From positions 1,860,001 through 1,924,000 of the forward strand of contig MOWL01000045.1 in NCBI GenBank assembly GCA_002110485.1: DNA of 64,000 bases, read 5' to 3'. The translations under genes and the position numbers were made by a program. Source of the DNA: Emergomyces orientalis. Lineage: Eukaryota; Ascomycota; Eurotiomycetes; Onygenales; Ajellomycetaceae. Positions 47,575 through 58,775 of the stretch are shown in pieces. The notes under the pieces were generated by a model. That model did not search any database. It saw only the letters and a list, made by a program, of their open reading frames with translations, and was not told the DNA's origin. Each line of letters opens with the position of its first letter. The first letter of the stretch is position 1.

Positions 47575-49312
47575 ATGGACACTGAAACACAATCACAAGA
47601 GCATGATTTCGGCGCGCCTCAATGGGTTGATATGGGAGGAGGATACGGCCAATCTCAGCATCATTCGCCAATAAACGATTTCAACGGTTTTTCGTATGGT
47701 TCTTCACCGGTCATGCCGGTAGAACCATCTTATAGCATGTCGATTCCACAACCATATACATCGCAGCAATTGCTACCTCTATCTACCCCGTCGCAATGGC
47801 CGAGCATGTTGACTACACAGTCAACCTTCCCGCCTGTTCCTCTTCCCCCAATGCCAATGTCTTCAATGCCTAGCTTGCATCCTATCCATACAGCACCAAT
47901 AACCGCCACAGCTCCTACACCGCGACGGACTCTAACGGATAATGATCGACGTCGGATGTGTATGTATCACGAAGAAAACCCGCATGTAAAACAAACAGAG
48001 ATTGGAGGTAAAGAATACTTTCCTGTGTGCTAAAACAATTTTTTAGAAGGTATCAAGCTGACTTTTCTAATTTGAATAGCGATGTTTGGGGTGGAACGAA
48101 GGTATATATCGCAAACCTCACTTAAACCAACTCTCTCTTCCATTTTTGTTCGTTTTGCTAACTTATTTTTCCAGCACCGTTTCCAAGGTTCTACGGCAAA
48201 AGGAAAAATATCTTTACCCTGACGATGGTAGCCGTTCTCCAATAAAGAAGTCGAAAGGAAAATTTCCGGATATTGAGAGGGCTTTGTCTAACTGGATCAG
48301 GAATCACCAGCGCCAGGGTGGTCAGTTAAATGATGAGATGATTAAAGAGAAGGCTATTTTCTTTGCAAGCACTGTTGGTGGCCCTGAAAACCACCAAAAG
48401 ATACTGAACTCTAGTTGGCTGGAAAAATTCAAGCAGAAGAATTATTTACACGGCTCGCAGTCTCGGAAGGGATCAATTGATACAGTAAACGAGCTTGAAA
48501 GTCCTGGGAACGGACAATCCAGCGCATCTTTGTCGAGCCAAACTCCCAATGGGCTTTCTCCTCTATCCCCGAATGGAACAACACCTTCGCCTCTGTCTCC
48601 AAAACAGAAAGCTTCAATAAAGAAAGAGAGCTTTGATGGTGTCTTGCCGGAGTATGCCTCTGAATTCCGGCAACACTCCCACTCGCAAAGTACCAATTCA
48701 CTTGACAGAAAGCCCTCACTTTCGGCCAGCATAGCCAGTTCTGGCTCTATCGTTTTCTCTGAGAACCCTTTCAGCCCTGGAAATCAATCACGTGTTCCGC
48801 AAGACTTGGGCAGCAATGCCAATCGACCAAGAAGCCAGACATTCCCGATTGCCATAACAGCACCAGTTCTAGTTAGCAACGGATCGACGGATCATGTGTC
48901 ACCCAAAGATTTTCAGCCGTCCACGTCTCCAGGTGTTGTCGATCAAGACCATGGAAATACCTGTCCGTCATCAAATGAATCATCCATAATCAAGAGGAAC
49001 CACAGCAATCCAGAGATCAAAACAAATTCCATGCAGCCCCCACCTCTACCTAAATCCACTACTGTCTCCCCTATATCTTCTCCCGGTTCCCCTACCCATG
49101 ATGAGGCACGCCGTGCTCTAGCACTGGTTTTGGACTATTTTAACAACCAGCCGACTGGCCTGGTGCCACAAGATTTTGTGGCTATCGGAAAATTAATGGA
49201 AAAACTCGAACTGGCCCAGACCCAAGCCGCCGGACTACACGGACTGCATCGCATTGATGAGCATGCTGACGGTCACCGAGTGAGCAAGAAGAGAAGCATT
49301 CACACCTTATGA
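47575..49312 (+). CDS. CENP-B/Tc5-type helix-turn-helix DNA-binding protein
   Basis: Three exons, 47575-48007, 48080-48101 (22 nt) and 48175-49312 (530 aa). The ATG at 47575 is the first in the frame. A low-complexity N-terminus rich in Pro, Ser, Gln and Met precedes a psq/CENP-B-like helix-turn-helix at about residues 125-165 (RRRMCMYHEENPHVKQTEIG|AMFGVERSTVSKVLRQKEKY). Splicing both short introns is needed to complete that helix. A second Tc5/CENP-B-type half follows (IERALSNWIRNHQ, ENHQKILNSSWLEKFKQKN). The long Ser/Pro-rich tail ends with a helical block (DEARRALALVLDYF). No DDE nuclease domain is present, so this is a host regulatory or chromosome-binding protein derived from that fold, not a transposase. 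Its target is unknown. Confidence 0.87.
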
Positions 49313-49996
49313 CTCAAATGTGTGACTAAATATTGTTTTCTTTTGAGTGGCTATTATAAGGCTACAACTGAGGTTGTTATCAGCATTTCTGATATTTTAT
49401 TATGAGTTCAGCTGTTCTCGAAACTATGCGTTGAAATTTTGTTCTACGGGATATCGCTCTTAAAAAAAAAAAATCAAAAACCAAAGAGCCCGGGACGCGA
49501 TGGAATTGCGCAAACAACTATATGCTGGGACTCGCCCACGATTTGCTTTTCGTCGGCCGCAGAGGCCGGTTCTGTGTTTCTTTCGGCACCCGAAGTTTTT
49601 GAAGATAAGGAAAATTATACGTTGAAACAAACTTAGAAAGTGGGTATCACCGTCCTGCGCTGGGGGAGGAAACACACACATGCCTGCATGACAGCAGAGT
49701 CACGATAACTCGTTGTGATACTGTAAAAACCCCAATAAATGGAGACCCTGTTGTAAATTCTGGGAACGACCAGAAGCTGGATTCTCCTTTTCTTGGCGCC
49801 TCTAAACTCAGGTTGGGTTTCGAGGCCCGGCAATGTCATCTCCAGCTAATCGTCAGCAATTCACTCCGCCGCCTACGCCAGGCGCCTGATACTCATATAT
49901 ATTATATTTTTTATTGTTATCTTGATTCTATTTTACTTTTCTTGGTTCAATCTTTGTTCACTCGGTTTCTGCCTGACAGATTTTCTACGATTTTGG

Positions 49997-50033
<37 letters not shown>

Positions 50034-52875
50034 GATTGTCTTTCGTTTTATCATCGCAGGTCATCGGAATCATACTTTTGTCGCCGCATCTGCCCAAGAA
50101 AGGATCCACACGGAACAAAACAGAAATAAACAGTCAGTCCTGGAAGATGCTATCATAAGTTCTAAATCTTTCAGCCCCAAGGTACTATACTTGGCTTGAT
50201 ATTATTTACTTGTCCTTTTACTTGTCTCCCCTCTTCACATTTTTCTTGCCTTCCACCTCGTCTAAAAAGGATTCGAGCTCTTCATTTTTCTTACCCGTTT
50301 TATATGTGTACTTCGTTTCGTCTTCTATATTCCCTTTCCCTTCTGTCTCTTTGTTCTTTCTTCCCTTCTCTTATCTTTTCTCCTACCATTTGTTTGTTTT
50401 GTGCCAGGAAATCTAAATATATACCGCTCGCGCGGAAAGGGGTCGTGGGAATTGGTTCGAAAATGGTTATAGGAAACTTGGGAACATGAAACCCCGGAAT
50501 TTGGGAAAGGGTTGCGGGCATTTTTTGGGCATATGGCGATCTGTTGAAAGTTTTGAGTCTTTTCCTAACATTTATCTTTTCTCCAGAAGCTTTATTTTTA
50601 TATCTCTATTCATTCACTCAGTTTTATGGCCATTTCAGCTACTAACACTCATTTCCCCAATTTATTTCCTATTACTTTCATCGTTCTCATATTGCAAGCA
50701 TCCGCATGTGATTTTTACTCAATCAACAACCCCAGGCATCTTCAACGAGTCTCAAAGTGGCCATGTTACCAACTGCCCAGACTGCTAAGTTGATTTCATT
50801 AAGTTTCTTCTAGCTTTTCATAGCTTCTCTTCTCTTCGGTTTTTATATAGTCCCACACTTTTGTCCATCCATTATATATTTGTATTTTGAAAATTTGATA
50901 TTTCAGATAATTTTTTTTTGCGTTTGCGTTTGCGTTTGCGTTTGCGTACATGATTTTACTATTCCATACCGCCGTCCCACGCCCGTGGTCCACCTTTTCT
51001 TTGTCGTCATTTTTGTACTACTCAATTTGAGCCGACACAGCCTGATCTGATAGCCAATGAATTTTCAGTTGAAGTTAATGTGTTTGTATATATGTCTACT
51101 CTCAGTTTAATCACCAGATAGATGCCGAAGAATGAACATGCTACGATGCACGCCCTGTTTTGCGGGACGTGGTTATGATTTGCACCCTTTCAGTCATCAT
51201 ATTCTTGATGCCCCTACCAGCTGCTTTTCTTCGCCGATACGTTATATCTTTCTAGGTATATCCTCTATTCTAACGCCACACATAAAACGCGGTCTGAAAT
51301 GGGGCTAAAAGGCTGGAAATGCTCACTTATCCAATGTGTAACTAATGTACGCACAGGAGAAGAGGGCGATGAACGGGTACCAGCTAGATATGTACACATC
51401 ACGTACTCATGCGTACTGTACGTTAATTCATCATAATAGCAACTCACTCCACCAATAGATCCATATCTCTCTACGCCTCCCTATGAACCCATAAAACCGA
51501 CGCATAAGTGATCAGAGAGGGGCGCTTTTCTCCTTAACCTTCAATCTACCCCAACGCAATAAATAAAGTTAGCGCCCGCGATGAGCCAAATGCAATTGAC
51601 ATATGGCTTTGCTTGGGAGTGAGGTTGGGATTTCGTCAAATAATATCCATTCTGCTACCCCTTTTTCCCCTCCATCAGAGATCGTTTTGGAAAAGGACGG
51701 CTTGGACATCAAACGGCACGAACCTTGAATGTCGGCGACTAGTAGGGGCTCTATTTTATGCATGCAGTTACATAGATTAACTCCGCGCCGCTGCACGGAC
51801 ACTTTTAAGAGAGGATATCAGCGAGTATCATCGCATCGCCTGGTTTGGAAAAATGACACGGGGGCTCAACGGAAAACAGTTAATAAGGCTGAAGTAGACA
51901 AGTCACCAAAATGAACCATCAGATAGTAGGAAGGAAAAGAAGAAGGCACAGAAAAAGAAAAAAATAATAATTAGTAACCGATTAGAAATTTGCAGCAGGC
52001 ATTTAGTTGGACACCTCGAGTTTTCATCAATTGTTCCTTCGAAACAGAAAAGCAGAAGTAAAATGGAATAGCTAATAGTATCCAGTCAATTTCAGTTAAG
52101 CGAAAATTTTCATCAGATGGAAGTTTACAGAGAGCTGGACGCACAGCCGGGGCCGTTTAATTCTATCCTATTCCCTATATTTTTCGGGTGCCAAAAAAAT
52201 TAAATTGAAAAAAAAACAAAAAACCCCCCTTTGTTAAGAGAGGAGGAAACATGCACTAAGGAGTTGACAAAAAGCAAACGTGTTTATGGCGCCGAAACAC
52301 CCCCAAGAAGGAAATACCATTGTTCTTCGGCGTCTGAGTTAAGAATACCAGTGACTGTTACTCTCTTCTGCTTTTCCTCTTTAATTTCCGTTCTGGTTTC
52401 TTTGGCTTCGTCCGACGGACCGGAGGATTATGGAGGGAGCGAGGTGGGGGAAATAAATTAAGTTAGTTACGCAATGCAGGAGGACAAATATGGTTGGTGC
52501 CTAGGAGGATATGGAGGGAATCATCAATCCATGCTCAAACGTGTGGATATATGAACATCTAAATGGGCATGCGGCGTGGCGTCAATAGTATGGAATCCCT
52601 CCCTTGATCAACTATTATAGTGACGGGAAGCGAGGAAGGGGTTTTCCGTGAGACCTATCTACGACAGCGGTAGTGGAAATTATGCATCGCGCGAAATAGA
52701 GTGGCTGAACAAATAATGCGTGCGGTGGCTTGCTGCGCAAACGTTTGGTGTGCGACTACGTTAGAAAAAGACGAGTAATGAGAAGATCTACAAAAGAAAG
52801 CGGTTAACAAATAAAGAATAAGAAAGAAAAGAAAGAAAGGAAAAACAAAGGAAAAAAAGCAAGAGTAAAAAAGTC
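49313..52875. other. 3.6-kb spacer, HTH gene 3' end / PXA gene 3' end
   Basis: This is a convergent spacer of unusual length. It contains T-rich tracts (about 50000-50032), the TTTGCG hexamer repeat (50917-50946) and GAAA-rich sequence near 52820-52870. No ORF is convincing. It probably carries long 3' UTRs plus empty sequence. Confidence 0.5.
50917..50946. repeat. (TTTGCG)5 hexamer microsatellite
   Basis: Five perfect tandem copies of TTTGCG follow a T-run. Confidence 0.9.
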
Positions 52876-55800
52876 TTAGACGCCTCGCTCAGCCATTAGT
52901 TCGGCTACGCCATGTTCGGAGAGTTCAGGAAGGAGCCTAACAAGCACAGTTTCGATGATGGAGTACATGAGGTGTTTGTTACAATATTTATCGGCAAATA
53001 CATCCAATATATCATGCTCAACGGCTGATAAGAGCGCTTCTTGTTCGTCGCTTTCTTCGTAGTCATCTTCGTCAGCACAGTCGGTAATTACTTCATGTTC
53101 GCGTGAAGAGAACTCTGGTGTTTGTAGATGGGCGTCTCCGGTGCTATCCTTACTCTTCCTATATGTAACCGTATGGTGGGTGTTGGTAGTTGTAGAATAG
53201 CTAGAAGGGCCAGGAACGCTATGCACTGGATGTGATGCAGGAAATTTGGCGCCCGACTTGCGCGGACCAGGAGGCGATCCGAGCTGGTTCCTAGAGGAAC
53301 ACTTCGAGACATCATACTCCGTGACGGTGTTGGGTGTCCTCCTGCTGCGGATAGTTGAATTGATGACATCTGGAGATTCCACATTTAATGGTTTAGTTCC
53401 TGGGTTTCCCGCTTTGATTGTTGGAATACAAAATATAGTCAATGCCGCTCTGTGTGGAATTAGGGAAAGTATACTAGTAGCGCATTCTCGTTTGATCAAA
53501 TTTTCTTGGGTATTCGACAAGGCTTGCGATTGCGACCGTGTTTGTAGGGTTACGGGCAATAGCGTTGAGGGTGGTGGAGGTGTAAGCGATATACTTGAGC
53601 CCATCCTACCATTATCATCAAAGTCACTGTTAATCCCCGCTTCAGCCTGAGGAACCGTCGAGCTTGTAGTGGAGCTAACAGCTGAAATGTTGGCATTCTG
53701 GCTGGGTTTGGTATTGAACGGAAAGAGAGTCGTTCGAATTGTAAGGAGGAGAACGGGAAGGAATGTGGGGGTCAATAGACGCTTCTGGATCGTCTCGTGC
53801 AGGAACCTAAGAGGGGCCAAGAGAAATTGTAAGCAGGCGAGTAAGAAGGGTTTCAAGGATCAGTCCGAACTAGGAAATGGAAAGGCCATGGTAAAATTCA
53901 CAAGCCAAAGGAAGAAAATTAAAGCGCGTTAGCTCGTTGAAAGAGGGGTTTGAACGAGGATCATCGCAAGGAAGAAATTGTGATAAATATGGAGCTCGCC
54001 AAGCGAGCGAAAGCGCCAAAATCAACCACGGCCGATTGGGGAGGAGAGAAAAGCTAAAACTAAAAGAGGGGGATGATGATAAGATAGTAAATATCATCAC
54101 GAGCTCTTTTCTTGGTGGAAAGGACGACGTCATCGGCGTGTCGAAATGAGCAGGAGAAGCAAGCAGAAAAGAGGCCATTTTCTGGCGCGATAGTCATCAA
54201 TAATGGCATTCGAAAACCCCTGGAGCGACGAAAGCAAGCCCTGATATCGCTGATCTAGCCTAGATCAGAAACTGCCAATTGCCCGAAAATTTCGAATTGG
54301 TCATTGGCCGGCAGAGAGGGGAAGAGAGACATTCTGGAGATGGTCGATTTTATTCTGGCCTAGAATTTTGCCTTGCAGATTAAAGCAAGAGACTCGAGAG
54401 GATCATGTGGGGGGTGATCAGGCCAGTAGTGGATGATGGGCAGGAGGAGTGATCCACCCTGGGTTGCGCTGCCGCATTTTTGGAGTCGCTGGTTGGCTGG
54501 TTCCAGAGAATGACGGAGAAAATGATCGGCCAATGACATGGCCCGACGACAGGCGAAAATGGGCGTATTTTGAGCGGACGGGAGGGAAGGCCCGGCCCTG
54601 ATGAAGAGGTCACAGGCAACCCAACAGCAGCAGCCAATGGAGCATACGCCAAGGCGGTTAAAGACGACCACTTGCGAGGGGCTCACTCTGGCTTGTCTGC
54701 TGATCGAGTCCTGCTTGCTGTGTTGGGCAGTGGTTGGAGGATGGAAAATATTGCACAGCCACTAGCCTAGCTGCGAAGTAAAGTACCGCCTTGCTAGAAA
54801 CGGAAAGACCGAAACGTGTTTGAAAGACCGCTAGGAAAAATGAAATAAAACGAAGATCGAGCGTTGCCAAGTGGTTCAGCAACAATACGGTAAAAACAAG
54901 TCATGTAACGGCAAGGATGAGAAGAAAAAGACAACCAAGGTAAAATACCTCCGTACATACAAGGACGGGTAACGGGTGAGGGTGACAGGGTTTCCAATGG
55001 CATGATCGAAAAGGCAACTCCAGATGGATGAGAGTCAAACTGATGCCAACTTTCGTCTTGAGGCAGAATGAGATACTCATTGGACCAGGGCCACCACCAT
55101 CAGATCAAGTGACCGAAGGACCATGCACGCAATCACCAACAGACCCTCAGTATCCCTTCCTTGTGCTGCGATTCTAGGCTTGGGATATTTAGCAGATGCA
55201 ACTGCAACACCGCATGATCCATGTAAAAATACCAGGGATCCCAACACAAGTGAGGAACGATGTGAACGATGCCCTAGCCGTCGGTGCATATGACGCGCAT
55301 GCTGGATAGCATAGGATAAAGGCGATATGACGCAATCATGGGAAGGTCCCATCCATTCTTGAACGAATGGAGAAAAAAGCCGATGCGATTTATGAACTGC
55401 TGGAATAATAACAAAATGCAAAATGATCTTTCGGGCTTACCTGTCAACTATCTCCCCCGTGTCCCCGAACTTTCCTGGCCCTTCGACCATCGCATGCTGG
55501 GCAAGAGCAAGAACCCCGCCGAGCCATGGCATTCGTCCAGAAACATCGACTAATTGCGAAACCATGCCAAATATTCTATATTGGAGAACGGGCCGACGGA
55601 GGCTCCCACCGTTAGACCAGGATTGAGGAACACATGCAGGATTGATGAGAGTCGATTGTGGAGGGGCAGATTGTAGTCCATGCGAAGACACGGGAAGCGA
55701 CGACGACGCTACTCGAAAAAGCCCAACCAATACAAATCGAATAGTCACAAATGTCAGATAGCAATATTGTAGTATTCTCCACAGCAACATTGATAGATTT

Positions 55801-56880
55801 GATTGGTTTGCACCCAACGAATCAGTGCGGCCAGAGTCCACTTTGGGGGCAAGAAGTCCAAACTTCTCCAGTCGGCTCTTTTGAACGTTCGTTTGAACGT
55901 GCTCCGCCTTTTCGTTATTACGGTTGTCTTGTTTTATCGTTGTGATGAGCCGTGTAAGAATTTCCCAGATAAATACGCCTTCGCTGGCCTTGTCGCTGAC
56001 CAGCTCGCCCAGAATCATGTCCGCCAAAATATCGCCGACCAATGTCCTCAAGCAGACATTCTCCAGATCCTCGGTTGGGAGAAGCACAGCCAAAACCCCC
56101 TGGGCGAATAATTGGCGGTACACCGTCTCCCTTTTTTGTTGCTCTGCGATTGTCGTAGTATCGGAGTCGTCAGGGACAGGGGAGAGCGCTGGATGTGGGT
56201 TCAAAGTATGGTAAATTGTACGGAGATAAGACGCCGAGCCATTTAAGTGAGGATTTTGGCGGGCGGTACGGTACGCTAGATTCCGTTGTCAGCCCAGCCA
56301 GCTTTGAAACATCAATATCACGCAGCTTGTCTCCATTCTCACCAACAATATGTGCTTCAATCAGCGCGGGAATCTCATCGAAAACCAAAGCATCCACATC
56401 TACTTGCCGGAGCCTTTGCTCGAGTGCACGGGTGCAATGGGCTATAATTTGGATAACTTCATCGGTAAAAGTGTGGTCTGGGGTGATTTTAGAGTACCAG
56501 ACGCAAATGAACTCTTTAATTATGATCGCAATAAGAGCGTAAAGCTGTAGATCAACCTCGTTCGAACTCGTAAGGGGAGGGAGCAACTCCTCTAGTGGTC
56601 GAGGGGTTCCCCGTTCCCGTTGGTCCGGCCCATGGCCACCAGACTGAGGGCAGAGAACACGGCGGATCAGCGACGCTGTAGCTTTATCGTTGGTTACATC
56701 GGTTTGGCTGGCTGGAGTGCTGGGCTTGCCTGCTAGGCGAGCTCGCGAGGGTGAACGCGAAGTCGATGGAGACTTAGAGAATGGCACAGCGAGCGTTGGC
56801 GGTTTAGCTGCTGCGGTTGTTGGTCCAGACTTAGAGGTAGAGGCTTGGTGAGGGCGTGTTCGTCCTGCGTTGGTGCTCAT
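52876..56880 (-). CDS. PXA-domain (sorting-nexin-associated) protein
   Basis: Three exons on the minus strand: 56880-56343, 56275-55441 and 53806-52876 (767 aa). A basic, Ser/Pro-rich N-terminus is followed by a PXA-like domain (LQLYALIAIIIKEFICVWYSKITPD at about residue 110, then LEQRLRQVDVDALVFDEIPALIEAH). Intron 1 (67 bp) rebuilds IV|AYRTARQN and leads to NPHPALSPVP, a family signature. The middle part has YRQLFAQGVLAVLLPTEDLENVCLRTLVGDI. The last exon continues as VDR|FLHETIQKRLL, which matches relatives in which these parts are one protein. It ends with NKHLMYSIIETVLVRLLPEL. PXA proteins are linked to endosomal membranes and phosphoinositides. Intron 2 is 1634 bp, very long for this genome. 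Confidence 0.82.
53807..55440 (-). other. 1634-bp intron of the PXA gene
   Basis: The donor GTAAGC and acceptor CTCTTAG join two in-frame, family-contiguous segments (GEIVD|RFLHET). The interior holds no convincing exon on either strand. Short open frames at 54360-54686 (minus) resemble nothing. An internal promoter or an inserted sequence could explain the length. Confidence 0.65.
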
Positions 56881-57259
56881 CTCCTAAAAGTTGGATGCTC
56901 TATGATAACATCCCAGTAAGATTGCATCGGAGTCATGGATTGTCCGTCGATAGCTAGAATGAGAGTCCGAAAAACATTGCGTGGTCAAGGTTGATTCGTA
57001 ATCTGGTAGGTTTAGAGGGCATGCGACATTATAGAGGAAGACGTCATTGTCTGCTTCGTCCCTCTGCCAGTTTGTTCGTTGTTGATGTATGAAATCATGC
57101 GGCTCTGGCGAGTTGAAAGCGGGGCTAGACACTTGGCTGGTCCTACCTGTTAGGTAGTTAGTTAACTATTGGTTTTTGTCCACGTCCTGAGGTCCCTTAT
57201 CGATAACTGTTTAATTCGGAACGTAATATCAGCGGCGCATTGCACATAACTTCACCATT
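56881..57259. promoter_or_regulatory. Divergent promoter region PXA / nucleoside hydrolase
   Basis: A 379-bp spacer lies between two divergent ATGs and must contain both promoters. No specific element is identified. Confidence 0.5.
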
Positions 57260-58775
57260 ATGGCGGGTCAGACACATGGGCCCACGTCGCATGAAGGACA
57301 AGCGACTCCTCTTTGGCTGGATTGCGATCCAGGTGAGTTTTACCTGCTTTATTCTTATCAATCAAAGAAATGGACAGCACAATTGCTGACCGTTGGCTCC
57401 TCATTCAGGTCATGATGTAAGTTCTCAAGGTTACCATCATATTTGATCGCATTCGACAAAATATCAGAATGGAGTTGAATTTAATAGCCATACGAAGGAT
57501 GCTTTTGCCATTCTCTTAGCTGCCCATCATCCTTCCTTGAAATTGTTGGGGATCAGTACCGTCCATGGGAACGCCTCGCTCGAACATACGACAGGGAACG
57601 CCGGAAGTATCCTAGAAGCCATTGGGAGGTCAGACATTCCTGTGTATCCGGGAGCAGCAAAACCATTCTGCAGAGCAGCTGTACATGCACCGGATATTCA
57701 CGGTACGTGAAGCACATTCTGTTGCTCTACATCTGAATTACCCTATACCACATGTCAATCGGTGGCTGACTGGAATTATCCATTCCAGGCATCTCTGGAC
57801 TCGATGGGACAGATTTACTTCCTGCGCCGACGCGACCGCCTATGAAGAATTCAAATGCGATCATCGCCATGCGAGATGCTCTGCTTGTGCAGCCTAAAAA
57901 CACTGCTTGGCTAGTGGCGACTGGAACACTCACTAATGTCGGGCTTCTTTTTGCAACATTTCCTGAAGTCGCCGAGCACGTTCGTGGTGTCAGCATCATG
58001 GGTGGTGCAATCGGTGGCGGGTTTTCGGATGCACCTATCTGCAAGCGGGTAGGAGATGAAGCTCGGATTGGGAATACCACACATTGCGCAGAGTTTAATA
58101 TCTATGTTCGTAGACCTCCCCCTTTTTTTGTCACATGAAGTTTGGGATCCGAGTGAAAATTTTACTTATTTACTGATAGCTAACAAAAACCAGTGTGATC
58201 CAGAATCTGCGCAATCCATTTTTTCGTCCAAGGTTCTCGCATCGAAAACAATCTTAATACCCCTAGACCTTACCCACCAAGTGCTGGGCACTCCGAAGGT
58301 GCAATCTCTCATTTTGCAGACCGAACCTCACCCAGAAGCGAACGGTAACGGAGCAAGCCGCCCCCCCTCAGTCCTCCGCCAAATCCTCCATGCGCTGCTT
58401 ATCTATTTTGCGAACACTTATGAAAGCGTTTTTGGCCTCGACGCTGGACCGCCCCTGCACGATCCCGTTGCTGTTGCTGTGTTATTGTCTAACCTGAACA
58501 GTGGCAATAACGGAAGTAAGCACTCAGGGTTTTTACATTTCGATGATAGGGACGGAGAGCGCTTCCTTGTTAATGTGGTGACAGATGGTCAACATGGTTC
58601 AGATCCTGAGATTACAGGTGAGGTTGGTCGGACACATGCGAGTCCCCTAGATCGCGGGAAATCCGGTGTAACTATACCCCGTGGAGTCAATGTCGATGCT
58701 TTTTGGAATATCGTGCTCGATTGTTTGAAGCGGGCAGATGATTGGAACGCTTCGCGGGCCAACAATCGGAACTAG
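57260..58775 (+). CDS. URH1: Inosine-uridine preferring nucleoside hydrolase
   Basis: Five exons: 57260-57332, 57409-57416 (8 nt), 57498-57702, 57789-58105 and 58194-58775 (394 aa). The N-terminal Ca2+/ribose-binding motif DCDPGHDD (residues 21-28) is rebuilt only if the 8-nt exon GTCATGAT is included and exon 3 starts after CGAAG at 57497. The choice of an upstream AG at 57467 would insert ten residues and break the DD pair. Further motifs are GISTVHGNASLEHTTGNA, GTLTNVGLLF and EFNIY|CDPESAQSIF. The C-terminal part has PLHDPVAVAVLL with the active-site His. The enzyme splits purine or pyrimidine ribonucleosides into base and ribose for salvage. Exon 4 has a GTTCGT donor. Confidence 0.93.

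Noticed and set aside
47575..49312. CENP-B/Tc5-like protein as an active transposase
   Set aside because: Only the DNA-binding helix-turn-helix part is present. There is no DDE catalytic domain and no terminal repeats were seen, so a host gene is more likely.
57468..57497. Alternative acceptor in the nucleoside hydrolase at 57467
   Set aside because: It would insert ten residues and separate the adjacent aspartates of the invariant DCDPGHDD motif.
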